A stretch of 64,000 bases of DNA. Source: Sordariomycetes sp. S80-01Y (Eukaryota > Ascomycota > Sordariomycetes). This document shows, in pieces, positions 10,663 through 20,833 of this stretch. Every line of letters begins with the position of its first letter. Positions within the stretch are counted from its first letter, which is position 1. Below the pieces are notes generated by a model that saw nothing but the letters and a program-made list of their open reading frames with translations, made no database searches and was not told where the DNA came from. A program made the position numbers and the translations under genes. Location of the stretch: contig JAXQJY010000033.1 of the NCBI GenBank assembly GCA_037042185.1, positions 372,001-436,000 of the forward strand. The letters are read 5' to 3'.

Positions 10663-12559
10663 ATGACGGGCGAGCATTCCCCAGAGAAGGCTGCCATGTT
10701 TGCGGTTCGGGCGAAGATGAACCATGAGGTCGTTTTATACTTCTCCTTATTTATCGCTTCGGTGCTTGCGGCTTCGATCTTGGTCAAGTTTCTGCAGATC
10801 TTCAGGCCATGGGTTCCTGCGAGGATGTTGCAGTCTTTGTCTACCTTGCCACGGTACGTTCCTGGAGCTGACGAGAACGAAAGAACCGAGGCTGACCAGT
10901 GGCAAGATATACCCGATCTCTGGCACTTCAGAAAGTTTCCGGCCTCCCATCTGCTGGACACGGAGCCGTGATCAGTTTGTACGCCGTCGCCAATTTGGTC
11001 GCCACATTTGCCCATTACGACTTGAAAAATATGCCATTGCTTCCAAACTTGGCCTCAAGGACAGCATGGTTAGTTGACGTTCTTCATATTATAGCTCTGG
11101 CAATGCTAATATCACCAGGCTTGCGATAGTCAACATGTGCGTTGTCGTTTTCCTGAGCCTCAAGAACACGCCACTCGCTTTCCTCATTTCGTGGTCATAC
11201 GAACGGCTCAATCCCCTCCACCAGGTAGCTGGCTACGCGACGCTGATCCACGTCATTCTGCATACATCCTGCTACTGCGCCTACTTTGTAGGAGCCGGGA
11301 GGGCCAGCCGTCTGCTCTATCCTGAGGAGATATACGGCATGGTCGCAGGCCTGTCCTTCGTTGCGCTTGGCATCTCCGGGGCTATTGTCCGCCGCTGGTG
11401 GTACGAGCTCTTTTACTACCTCCACATCACGTTCTGGATCCTCGGAATTGTCATGGTCGGTCTGCACCAGCCCGAATGGAGCAAATACATTCTCTTTGCG
11501 ACGTGCGCATGCGCCGGTATCTGGGCTCTTGATCGTCTCCTCCGCCTTGCCCGACTGGCAGCGTACAGTGTTTCGAATTCAGTCACAGTACATCCACTTC
11601 CAAATAATGCTACCCGGGTCGTTCTCAAAAAGGCCCCTCTGGGGGCGAGGTCTGGGAAGCACTGTTTCCTCTGGATCCCCAAGATCCGGACATCGGAAAC
11701 ACATCCCTTCACCATCGCTTCGTCCGACCCTGTTGAGTTCGTCATTGCTTCTTATGATGGTTTTACCCGAGACCTCCACCGCTATGCTACCGAGAATCCC
11801 GGTGCATCTCTCAAAGCCAGCGTCGACGGTGCATACGGAGCGTTCCCAACCCCTCGCCATGCTGACAAGACGGTGCTGGTCGCCGGAGGCAGCGGCGCTT
11901 CCTTTGCGTTTGGCGCGGCGCTCGACGCTCTCGAAAACTCCACAAGAAGTAAACCAGATACGTCATCAGAAGGAGAAATAATATTCATCTGGATGGTCAA
12001 GAACTACTGTAAGTCAGCAAATCGATAATTTCTTTGGCTCTCTTTGCTGACCTTCTCAGCCCAACTCACCTGGTATTCGAAACAGCTTCGGGATCTCAGG
12101 TCTCATAGCAGAGTCTCCATTCGTCTATACGTGACTCGACCTCCCGTAGAGATGGTCATGACCGCTGGCGATCGTCGAGAGCCATCATCGCCAGCCAATT
12201 ACGAGAAGAGCAAAGCGTCTGCCCGCCAAGGTGAACTGTCCATCGAGACGGAGAAGGACCTCTCGGATCTCGAAAACCAAATCACCTCAGACCCCACGGT
12301 CAGTGAATGCGAGACTGTGCTTCCATCACCCCTAGAGGGAATGGAACGCTCAATTGAAGGAATCGCAGTCCACTATCTACGCCCCGACGTTGAGGTCTTC
12401 ATTCGCACCGTCATCGGGGAATCACGCCCCGACCAGCGTGTTCTCGTCCTCGGGTGCGGACCGAGCCGCCTCATGAAAGCTGTACGGAATACCACGGCAA
12501 ATTGTATATCAGGCGAGGGCCCAGCTGTCGAACTGCACTGTGAGCAGTTCGGGTGGTAG
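10663..12559 (+). CDS. Ferric-chelate reductase-like transmembrane flavocytochrome
   Basis: Four exons: 10663-10853, 10907-11068, 11119-12008 and 12060-12559, giving 580 residues. Each junction restores family sequence, such as LPR-YTRSL, RTAW-LAIVNM and KNY-SQLTWY. The order of parts is an N-terminal helix (about 20-43), then a ferric-reductase transmembrane core with the haem-His helices GYATLIHVILHTSCY and YLHITFWILGIVMVGLH. An FAD-binding motif HPFTIASSDP follows. The NADPH site is VAGGSGASFAFGAAL, ending with VLVLGCGPSRLM. This matches the FRE/NOX superfamily, where electrons from cytosolic NADPH pass through FAD and two haems to reduce Fe(III) or Cu(II) outside the cell. A strongly acidic/Ser-rich insert (about residues 445-510) lies inside the NAD-binding half. 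No ferroxidase, permease or siderophore gene adjoins it, so its metal specificity stays open. Confidence 0.9.
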
Positions 12560-13166
12560 CTAGGAAGTGCTTTCGTTGCATGTTCGACCCATGGCGAAGT
12601 TTGATGCGTGGCACCATCGGCATGGCTCGATAGCCCAAGCTAGTGAAAGATACAGCATTGCGCACTCAAGCGCTGGGAGCATGGGTGTTGAGGCAAGGTC
12701 TCGGCAGCTGAGGTGGTGACTCAGGCAGTCCAGCTTTGATGCCATCTGGGATGGTTGAAGGGGCGATGCGAGTCTATGTATGTGGTCAGCGATCTGGGCC
12801 TAGTTCGGTAGTGGCTTGATACCATTGAATCTATCGCAAGAAAAACCCTTAGATGACAAAACGCGCAATGACCAGCGCCCACTCCGCGACTGTATGCCCG
12901 CAGACTCTTCAAGCATGGCGCTCGGGTGAATTACACCCAGAACCAAACAACCCAAAGGGGAAACCACCCGGTGCCCTCTCCGTGCCAAGACCGGAACACG
13001 CCCCACCTTGCCGGACCCCGCCTGTTATCTCGTGGCTGCCATGAGGCTTATCGCAGAGATATCTCAGCTTCATCTCCTTTTCCTGCGTCCCATTTCACGC
13101 TGACTCTGCCTACAGGTCGTGTGGCCCGGACCTCATAGCAGGCCATCTCACAGGCGCCGCCATAGG
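12560..13166. other. Intergenic between two co-directional genes
   Basis: No gene seen. This is presumably the 3' end of the reductase transcript and the promoter of the dihydroorotate-dehydrogenase-like gene. Confidence 0.5.
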
Positions 13167-14372
13167 ATGGAGTCGTTTCCGCCGCTCACGTTGATGGGTG
13201 AAGCGCTACCTGAGGCGGGCAGCAGGGAGCCCCCCTTTCTCTACATCGATCCGCCTCTGCTCAACTCCGCCTGCCCGTGGTCGACGACCCCTGATCAGCT
13301 GCGCGATCTGTTGGAATGTCCCTCCGTGGGGGCGATCACTACGCGGACCAGTCTCATCAGGGGCTTCAACCATGATCCGGTCAACCACCGCTTCGCCTTT
13401 TTCAACCCGACAACAGGCCGCAGCGCGGATTTCCGGACCTACTCCTTTCCAGATCAGGTTTCTCAAGATTTTGGGGCTGCCGGAGGTGATGCAAACTCGA
13501 CGAACGGCCAGGCTCGAGAAGGCGGGATTTACGACGAACGGCTGCTCGGAGGTGAACACCCGCCAGAGACGTCAGCGTCGTTAAATAGCCTGGGGTACAG
13601 TCCCATTACCTTGGGACAGTACCTGGATATCCTCCGCAACCTAGGCCGGACTGTGTCGGATGCAGCGCGACGAAAGACCGTCATCGTTTCTGTCACTGGC
13701 ACTGAAGGTGAGGTTCAGGAATGCTACGATCTCATCGTCTCCCTGCGAGGGGTGATACCCTTCAAACTGGCCATGGAGGTGAATTTAAGCTGCCCCAACA
13801 TTGAGGGGTCATCCCCGTTGGCATATGACCGGGACAGGCTGGCAAGCTTCGTCAAAACCATACACCGACCTCCTCTCCTTCCGGTGGGGATCAAGTTCCC
13901 TCCGTACACCTACAAGGAGCAGTTCCTCATGGTCCGGTCCGCCCTCGAAGAAGCCGAGGCCCGGCACCGCCTCACATTCATAACGACGACAAACACCCTC
14001 GGAAACTGCATCATCACCGAGGACGGTAGTTCCTCAGGGTCATTCACGCTTCCCAATGCCGTGGGAGGCATGGCAGGTCCGCCTTTGCATCCTCTCGCGC
14101 TGGGCAACGTAAGGCAGATGCGCGAATGGGTGCTGGGCCCCGTGGGCGGCAACATTGGCATCATCGGCGTAGGTGGCGTAGGTGACGGTAAGGGGTATCT
14201 CAGGATGAGGAGCGCGGGAGCCAAGTACGTAGCACTAGCTACGGCTTTGGGGAGGAAAGGCGGAGTGGGTGTATTCGAGGACATTGAGCGGGATATTCAG
14301 GGGATGTGGAATGGTTTCGGGCCTCCAACCCTGCCTGGTGATCGTCCGCGCTTTGGAGCAGAAGGTAGATGA
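13167..14372 (+). CDS. Dihydroorotate dehydrogenase family protein, class 1 (Cys) type
   Basis: This is a single-exon gene of 401 residues from the ATG at 13167; the frame extends 5' to a GTG but has no earlier ATG. The FMN-barrel pattern is clear: NSACPWSTT at the first strand, GAITTRTS, EVNLSCPNIEG with the class 1 catalytic Cys, GIKFPPYT, TTTNTLGN, and phosphate-binding IGVGGV followed by GAKYVALATAL. Class 2 mitochondrial enzymes have Ser in place of this Cys and an N-terminal targeting helix; neither is present, so this is a cytosolic class 1-like member. Class 1A enzymes oxidise dihydroorotate to orotate with fumarate. Most moulds make pyrimidines with a class 2 enzyme, so this may be a paralogue with another role, for instance dihydropyrimidine or specialised metabolism. 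The region around residues 100-135 is longer than usual. Confidence 0.82.
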   Translation: MESFPPLTLMGEALPEAGSREPPFLYIDPPLLNSACPWSTTPDQLRDLLECPSVGAITTRTSLIRGFNHDPVNHRFAFFNPTTGRSADFRTYSFPDQVSQDFGAAGGDANSTNGQAREGGIYDERLLGGEHPPETSASLNSLGYSPITLGQYLDILRNLGRTVSDAARRKTVIVSVTGTEGEVQECYDLIVSLRGVIPFKLAMEVNLSCPNIEGSSPLAYDRDRLASFVKTIHRPPLLPVGIKFPPYTYKEQFLMVRSALEEAEARHRLTFITTTNTLGNCIITEDGSSSGSFTLPNAVGGMAGPPLHPLALGNVRQMREWVLGPVGGNIGIIGVGGVGDGKGYLRMRSAGAKYVALATALGRKGGVGVFEDIERDIQGMWNGFGPPTLPGDRPRFGAEGR

Positions 14373-15301
14373 CGGAGATATTCGTCTCCATTGGAAGGGT
14401 GGCCCACGCGTTGGGTTGACACAAGACTGGAAAACAGCGACAGGCAATTGTGTCTGAGACTGTCGGCCGTGGTCATCTCCTTGGTCTGAGAAATCGGGCA
14501 ATTCTTTCAATACGTTTACTACTACTACCGATGAATACTAGGCATGGTAGTGCAGTAACCTATACCGGGCCGCTTATGTGAGCGACTCGAACTAGGCCCA
14601 TCTCAACTGCAAGATCCCTTCCTCTAGGAGCCGAGGCCATGTGCCGGCTGCCACTGCAAAACGTCACGGCATCCGCAACGCCCATCGAGCACATCGACAT
14701 TCTTCCAAAATCCGCATTAGAAATCCTCGCCTCGCCACTCGCGGACAGCCGCCGCATCGCATGAGTCTGGAGTCTGGAGTCTCGGAGGCGAGTGGAGCGC
14801 GGAGCCTCTCCTCCGGCCCTGTGCCTGATTCTGTACGCGAGAGTGACATCAACGACTATGCAAGCCGGCAGCTCCATTCTGCAAACCCGCAGCGACCGGC
14901 CATGGTTTTTGTTGATAATTGACGTTGGACTCGGCAGCCATTCACGATGGATGTTTTACTACCACATGGGCGCGCACCCCGCAAAAGGGGAGTGTTTGCT
15001 CCCTGACATTGGCTGAGTGGGAGGGACAGCAGCGCGCTGTTGACGTCAATTGCACGCCATCGCATCGTGATCGGAACGCGCCTTCAGCTTCAAGGTTTTG
15101 AGGTTACGATACGGTGAGGAAAGCTGAAGCCGAGCCTGAGCCGGAGGGTATGTCAATGGGGCCTTAGGATGCCAGTGGCAGAGCCAAAGTCCTTTCTTGC
15201 CGGCCCTTATAAACTCGTCTCCCTCCCCGGCAGCTCTCTCCGGCTTCCTCCTCGCTGACCCCTGCCTTCACCTATACCGAGACTCCAGCTTCAGCTCTTC
15301 C
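14373..15301. other. Intergenic/promoter region upstream of the catalase gene
   Basis: No gene seen. It contains an AGGGG stress-element-like pentamer near 14986, an inverted CCAAT pentamer near 15008 and a TATA-like stretch near 15208. These are consistent with a stress-inducible promoter but are short matches. Confidence 0.45.
15207..15215 (+). promoter_or_regulatory. TATA-like element of the catalase gene
   Basis: The sequence TTATAAAC lies about 90 bp upstream of the catalase ATG (15302), a suitable place for a core promoter. This is a match by eye only. Confidence 0.4.
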
Positions 15302-17577
15302 ATGTCTCACCACATCGTCCCAGACTCCATCCGCGCAGCCATGGGCTCCAACAACGCCCAGGCGAAGGCCACCCAGCTGGCCGCCAACACGGTCGAGCCC
15401 ACCAAGGACACCCGCATCACCTCCGACTTTGGCACCAAGCAGTCAAACACGGACGACTGGCTGCGCGTCAACAGCGAGGATAAGATCGGACCATCGCTGC
15501 TGGAAGATGGCTTCGCCAGGGAGAAGATTCATCGTTTCGACCACGAGCGCATCCCCGAGCGTGTCGTCCACGCCCGCGGTGCCGGCGCGTTTGGCACATT
15601 CAGGCTCAAGGAGGCTATTCCTGAGCTGACGAACGCGGGCGTCTTGAACGACACCTCACGCGAGACTCCTGTCTTCTTGCGCTTTTCTACGGTTCTGGGG
15701 AGCCGAGGATCGGCGGACACTGTCAGAGATGTCCGCGGGTTTGCCCTCAAGATGTACACCGAGGAGGGAAACTGGGATATGTGAGTTTGACCGGAGCAAA
15801 ACCCGGACCCAGAGCAATGCTAACGTGTTCTCAAAGCGTCGGCAACAACATTCCCGTCTTTTTTATCCAGGATGCCATGAAGTTCCCCGACCTCATCCAC
15901 GCCGGCAAGCCTGAGCCTCACAACGAGGTGCCGCAGGCCCAGTCCGCCCACAACAACTTCTGGGACTTCATGTACATGCACTCTGAGGCAACCCATATGT
16001 ACATGTGGACAATGTCAGACCGCGCCATCCCAAGATCGTACCGCATGATGCAAGGATTCGGTGTCAACACCTACACACTGACCAACGACAAGGGCGAGAG
16101 GCACTTCGTCAAGTTCCACTTCACCCCCGAGCTCGGCGTTCACAGCTTGGTCTGGGACGAGGCCCTGAAGCTGGCCGGCCAGGATCCCGATTTCCACAGA
16201 AAGGACCTCGAGGAGGCCATCAACAATGGCTGCTTCCCCAAGTGGAAGTTCGGCGTCCAGGTTCTCCCCGAGAGCCGCGAGCACGAGTTCGACTTCGACA
16301 TCCTCGACGCCACCAAGGTCTGGCCCGAGGACCTCATCCCCGTGCGCTACGTCGGCGAGCTGGAGCTCAACAAGACGGTCGACGAGTACTTCCCCCAGAC
16401 CGAGCAGGTTGCCTTTGCGACGGGCCACGTCGTCCCCGGCATCGGCTTCTCGGACGACCCGCTGCTCCAGGGCCGCAACTTCTCCTACTTTGACACCCAG
16501 CTGTCCCGTCTGGGCATCAACTGGGAGGAGCTCCCAATCAACAAGCCGGTCTGCCCGGTCATGAACTTTAACCGCGACGGCGCCATGCGTCACACCATCT
16601 CCAAGGGCAAGGTGAACTACTGGCCCAACCGCTTCGAGGCCCAGCCTCCCGCGAAGCCCTCCGAGGGCGGCTACGTCGACTACCCCGAGAAGGTCGCCGG
16701 CATCAAGGAGAGGGCCAAGAGCAAGAAGTTCAAGGACCATGTCTCCCAGGCGCAGCTCTTCTACAACTCCCTGTCGGAGATCGAGAAGTCCCACGTCCTG
16801 GCCGCGTTGAGCTTTGAGCTCGACCACTGCGACGAGGCGGTCGTTTACGAGCGTCTCACGGGCAGGCTGGCCGACATTGACCTTGACCTGTCGAGGAGCG
16901 TGGCTGAGATGGTCGGCGGCATCAAGCCCGAGACCAGCAAGATCAAGAACCACGGCAAGAAGGCTCCTGGTCTGAGTCAGATGGACTACCTCCCCCAGAA
17001 GCCTACCATTGCCTCTCGGAGGATTGGTATCCTGATCGCCGACGGCTACGACGCTGTCGCTTTCAACGCCATCGTCGGTGCCATCAAGGGTGCCCAAGCC
17101 CTGCCGTTGGTCATCGGCCGCAAGCGCTCGCCCATCTTCGCTCTCGGAGAGGATTCCTCCAACAGCAAGGGCGTTACCCCCGACCACCACCTCGAGGGCC
17201 AGCGCAGCACCATGTTCGACGCGCTCATCATCCCCGGCGGCACGCCGAGCATCAAGACCCTCTCCGCCAACGGCCGTGCGCTGCACTACGTCCGCGAGGC
17301 CTTCGGTCACCTGAAGCCCATCGCCGCCACCGGCGAGGCCGTCGACTTTGTCGAGAAGGCCGTCGCCCTGAACCAGGTCAAGCTGAGCAGCAGCCACGAG
17401 GCGACCGAGAGCTACGGCGTCGTCACGCTGAAGGATGTCAAGCCCGAGAGCCTCGGCGATGTCATCAACGTCGCCAAGGAGGGCAAGGGCTTCCTCGAGA
17501 AGTTCATCTACGCTATCAGCCAGCACAGGTGCTGGGAGCGCGAGTTGGACGGGTTGGCGATGATGGTTGCATTCTAA
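15302..17577 (+). CDS. catA: Large-subunit (clade 2) haem catalase, conidial CatA/Cat-1 type
   Basis: Two exons, 15302-15780 and 15837-17577, encode 739 residues, the usual length of large-subunit fungal catalases. The ATG at 15302 is the first in frame. Catalase motifs run in order: the active-site block [40 protein letters not shown], and the proximal haem ligand region [15 protein letters not shown] with the Tyr. The last ~160 residues form a DJ-1/PfpI-like flavodoxin-fold domain ([16 protein letters not shown], then [11 protein letters not shown]), diagnostic of clade 2. No signal peptide is present, unlike the secreted CatB/Cat-3 class, so a cytosolic spore-type enzyme is likely. It converts hydrogen peroxide to water and oxygen. 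The coding sequence is more GC-biased at third positions than its neighbours, suggesting high expression. The stop codon runs straight into a 17-A tract. Confidence 0.95.
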
Positions 17578-17592
17578 AAAAAAAAAAAAAAA
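17576..17592 (+). repeat. A17 homopolymer directly after the catalase stop codon
   Basis: The TAA stop overlaps the start of a run of 17 A. The following sequence is ordinary 3' flank. It could be a genomic microsatellite or an inflated homopolymer from sequencing. Confidence 0.85.
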
Positions 17593-17995
17593 CCAATAGG
17601 CTTATGATACCACGGTTCTTGTATGTCAGTGCTCACCATAGGTGATGGAGATGGACCGCAATGATGAATAATGGAAACATTGTTTTTGTAAATTCGATTT
17701 TTATATATATACCAGCTGTGATTATTCCAGGCCCAACGTCCAAATGGGGTATATTTTCCAACTCGATCCGTGTTACCCAGGGCATTAATCGTGTGGTGAA
17801 AATGGTTCAAGATATTCGTGATAGATCGCTCGCTAACCCTACGACGATGCCAGTCGCATAATGCACCCATTCCGAATCATAGTAGATGATGTTATTCCCA
17901 TAGCTCTGAGCGCCTTTCCGGGTATGCCGTGCCCAGGAAGTCCGCAACGCCAATTTCAAATATTGGTAGAAATGCAAGAAATGCAGGTCGGAGCG
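17593..17995. other. Convergent 3' intergenic region
   Basis: No gene seen. It separates the stops of the catalase gene (+) and the fusion transporter gene (-), and presumably carries both terminators. Confidence 0.5.
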
Positions 17996-20833
17996 TCACC
18001 TCACCTCCCGGTCCTCACTGTGCGTAACCTCCACGAGGGGGGACGACTGCCGCCGGCTGCCCGTGAACTTGTCGACGACCTTTTCGAAAAGCCTGCTGTG
18101 CAAATGTGCCTTCTCCTGGTGGTGGACTCTCCGCGCGACAACTTCGTCTGTGTTTGTCTCCTCGTCCCTGTGTCTCAAGTCTGCGTGAGCGGCACCGGCC
18201 GGGTCGACCATCACTCTCGCGTCGCGTACGAGCTCCAGGAAGATGGGGTAGCACATCATGAGGACTTGAAGTACGATGATGACGATATAGGATGTTTGGA
18301 CGGAACCGCCGGTGGAGACGATGCCGTACATGATGAAGGGTGCGGCGCCGCCACCTGAGCCGCCCATCGTAATGAAGGCGGCGGCTCGTTTCGTTCTGCG
18401 TCCCTGGCCACGGAGGCCGATGGCGAAGATTAGTGGCCAGACCGGCCCTTCGGCGAAGAAGAACAGCACCACGGGGATGACGAGGAGGTTCGCGTTGTGA
18501 GGATGCAACACAACTGGGAGGAGAGCGAAGAGGAAGGATAGGGCAAGGAAGATGGTGAGTAAGGTCCGCGGTCGGGGCAGCCGTGGGTGGTGGACAGAGG
18601 CGTAGGTGAGGTAGCCAGCTAAGAAGCGGGAGATGACAAACGCTGTGTGCCCGATGAGGAGGTAATCGGGAATGGAGATGGCGATGCCTGGTGGTCGATC
18701 GGGGTTGGAGGTACTGCTGGGACCTTCTGTTGCATCCTCGCCGGAGTCTGTAGTAGACGGTAGTATTGAGACAAGCAGATCACGGAAGTAGATGCTATTG
18801 CTCTCCTGCGCAGCGACGTAAAAGTATTGCGCCGCTACAGCGAGTATGAGAGACACGGTCCGTAGTTGCAAGCCGAAAACGGACTTCTTCTGGGAATCGA
18901 CCGGGAGCCGATTGGCTGAGTCCTCGAGTTCCTGGTCCGAGACCTCGGGCAGGGGCATGTAGTAGAAGAACAGCCCCAGCGCGGAGCAGAGGAGGGTGAT
19001 GGCGAGGTATGTCCATTGGACGTTGATGAGGGTTGTGTTGTCGCTGAAGCCTTCCCGGCCGATGTTGCGGAAGAAGACTTTGTTCGCAAGCAGGCCTGAC
19101 AGGACAGACCCGACAGCTTGTACGGCCTGCGCTAGGAGCAGGCGCGTCTCGCCGTATTCTTGCGGTCCGCACAGGATGATGAAGGCATTTGCTGCCACTT
19201 CGAGGACAGAGAGCCCGAAGCCGACGATGAAATTGGACACCATGAAGCCACCGTATGAGTTAGTCACGGCCGAGGGCCAGAAAATGATGGTCCCGATCCC
19301 GTAAATTGACAGTCCAGTAATGAAGGTGACCTTGAACCCTCCGACATTCTCGAATTCGTTCTTACGATGGCGCTTCGAGCGATTATGCTCGTCTCGGCGG
19401 AGGATCCATTCTCCCACAAGCAGCGGTCCAAAGAGGTAACCACCCCCGAAGTAGGCGCTCGTCAATCCAAGTGTTTGCGCAGTGGAGTAATTGTTGATGG
19501 CCGCCACAACATTGTTGAGCGTGTTAAGCAACCCGTACGAAAGACCCCACAAGAAGAAGAGGATGGCGACGGTCGAGCAGTACTTGAAGGATTCGGAAGG
19601 CGTCGTTCGAAGCATGCTCTTTGGGCGCGCCATGTTGACAAAACCAAAGTATGTCGCGTTGTCGCTGTGATTCGTGCCGGCGGTCATGTTCGTTCTTGCG
19701 CGAGAAATGGTGCTGGCGCGGTTATTCGGCGCAGCGTCCATGCCCTCAGGTACCGTCAGGAACTCCATCGCGGAAATATCTTGGTCTTGAGCGGGTTGCT
19801 CATGTTGCGCTGGATCGTCAGGCAGGACGGCGGTGGGAGGAACCTGGACGTCGACTGGGGAGTCATTGTGACGGTCTGGAGAATCGGATTCAGAGGGCTT
19901 CGAAACGGATGTGCTGCTACGATCGGGGTCGTAAAGCATAGCAGGGAGAAGCTTCAAGATGAGAGGCTTGAGAGTTGGTATGCAAGCGCACGTGATGCCG
20001 ATATTGACCTCCACGGCAGACCACATGAAGGACAGGGATGCATTCCATGCAAAGTCCTCTTGGCCTCCGAACGTCGATCCGATGCTGCTTGAAGGGCCGG
20101 TCGGAGCTTCGGACAGCGCAGATTGGAGGAAGTGGATTCTCACAACGTCGACGATGGTAATGAATATCCCCAAGCTGAACAGGAAGACCACGGCGATTTT
20201 TTGTCGTTTCGGCAAGCGCATGCCCGTCAAGACGGGAATCGGGAGGAAGAGCAGGCAGAGATTTGTGATTATGTTGATCGGTGAGGAGCAGATGAACTCG
20301 GTGAGGAGCGGAATGCACTTGACCTTGCCGGCGTAGTAGGGATTCCAACCAGCAGAGACTGGACTGCATTGGAAGATGTTGAGAAAGGTGAGGATGATGC
20401 CTGCGAGGTTGACCACGCCCAGGAGCGCCCAACTCCAGTACTTCAAGACAAACTGCGTGTTCTTGAACAGCCGCAGGTAGAAGATGAGTACTGAAGTCTT
20501 AGTCGCCATGAGAGCCGGATTGTACAGCACACTGAAGACATACTCGCACCGCCTGAGCATCCCACGGTCATCTGATGCGATATCCTGATCATACCTGCCA
20601 AGCCCATTCGCCGTCCCCAGCGCAATACTGAAGCTCAGGAAGAAGGCAATCAGCCACGCCAGCATCATAACACGGTCATCCCAGCGAACACAGCGTACGA
20701 TGAAGAAGCGCGTAATCAGCCGCGCCGCCACGAACGCTGAGGCCAGACATAGTGTCGCAATGGAGACGGCGAAGACGGTTGGGCCGCGGTCGGGGATGTT
20801 GTGGTTATCCAGGATGGCCTCGGTGGCAAGCAT
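17996..20833 (-). CDS. Fusion protein: SAT4/rhodopsin-like receptor domain plus fucose-permease-type MFS transporter
   Basis: One uninterrupted exon of 945 residues starts at the ATG at 20833. Residues about 20-300 are a fungal rhodopsin (SAT4/PTH11-related) domain with seven helices and family hallmarks: RFFIVRCVRWDD after helix 1, the YFSVLYNPAL-like segment with ATKTSVLIFYLRLF, the FQCSPVSAGWNP loop, and FLPIPVLTGMRLPKRQK. A disordered Pro/Asp/Ser-rich linker (about 300-395) ends in YFGFVNMARPKSML. Residues about 415-890 are an FHS/FucP-like MFS with ILFFLWGLSYGLLNTLNN at its first helix. SAT4 proteins are membrane proteins of poorly known ligand; FucP-like proteins import sugars by proton symport. 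The fusion suggests a sensor-transporter. The C-terminal 60 residues are charged and cytosolic. The lack of introns, and one continuous frame with intact motifs on both sides, argue against an assembly artefact. Confidence 0.9.
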   Translation of the reverse strand: MLATEAILDNHNIPDRGPTVFAVSIATLCLASAFVAARLITRFFIVRCVRWDDRVMMLAWLIAFFLSFSIALGTANGLGRYDQDIASDDRGMLRRCEYVFSVLYNPALMATKTSVLIFYLRLFKNTQFVLKYWSWALLGVVNLAGIILTFLNIFQCSPVSAGWNPYYAGKVKCIPLLTEFICSSPINIITNLCLLFLPIPVLTGMRLPKRQKIAVVFLFSLGIFITIVDVVRIHFLQSALSEAPTGPSSSIGSTFGGQEDFAWNASLSFMWSAVEVNIGITCACIPTLKPLILKLLPAMLYDPDRSSTSVSKPSESDSPDRHNDSPVDVQVPPTAVLPDDPAQHEQPAQDQDISAMEFLTVPEGMDAAPNNRASTISRARTNMTAGTNHSDNATYFGFVNMARPKSMLRTTPSESFKYCSTVAILFFLWGLSYGLLNTLNNVVAAINNYSTAQTLGLTSAYFGGGYLFGPLLVGEWILRRDEHNRSKRHRKNEFENVGGFKVTFITGLSIYGIGTIIFWPSAVTNSYGGFMVSNFIVGFGLSVLEVAANAFIILCGPQEYGETRLLLAQAVQAVGSVLSGLLANKVFFRNIGREGFSDNTTLINVQWTYLAITLLCSALGLFFYYMPLPEVSDQELEDSANRLPVDSQKKSVFGLQLRTVSLILAVAAQYFYVAAQESNSIYFRDLLVSILPSTTDSGEDATEGPSSTSNPDRPPGIAISIPDYLLIGHTAFVISRFLAGYLTYASVHHPRLPRPRTLLTIFLALSFLFALLPVVLHPHNANLLVIPVVLFFFAEGPVWPLIFAIGLRGQGRRTKRAAAFITMGGSGGGAAPFIMYGIVSTGGSVQTSYIVIIVLQVLMMCYPIFLELVRDARVMVDPAGAAHADLRHRDEETNTDEVVARRVHHQEKAHLHSRLFEKVVDKFTGSRRQSSPLVEVTHSEDREVR

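Noticed and set aside
16015-17526. 503-residue minus-strand frame
   Set aside because: It lies antisense to the catalase exon and is explained by that gene's strong third-position GC bias; its Leu/Val/Asp-rich sequence has no family.
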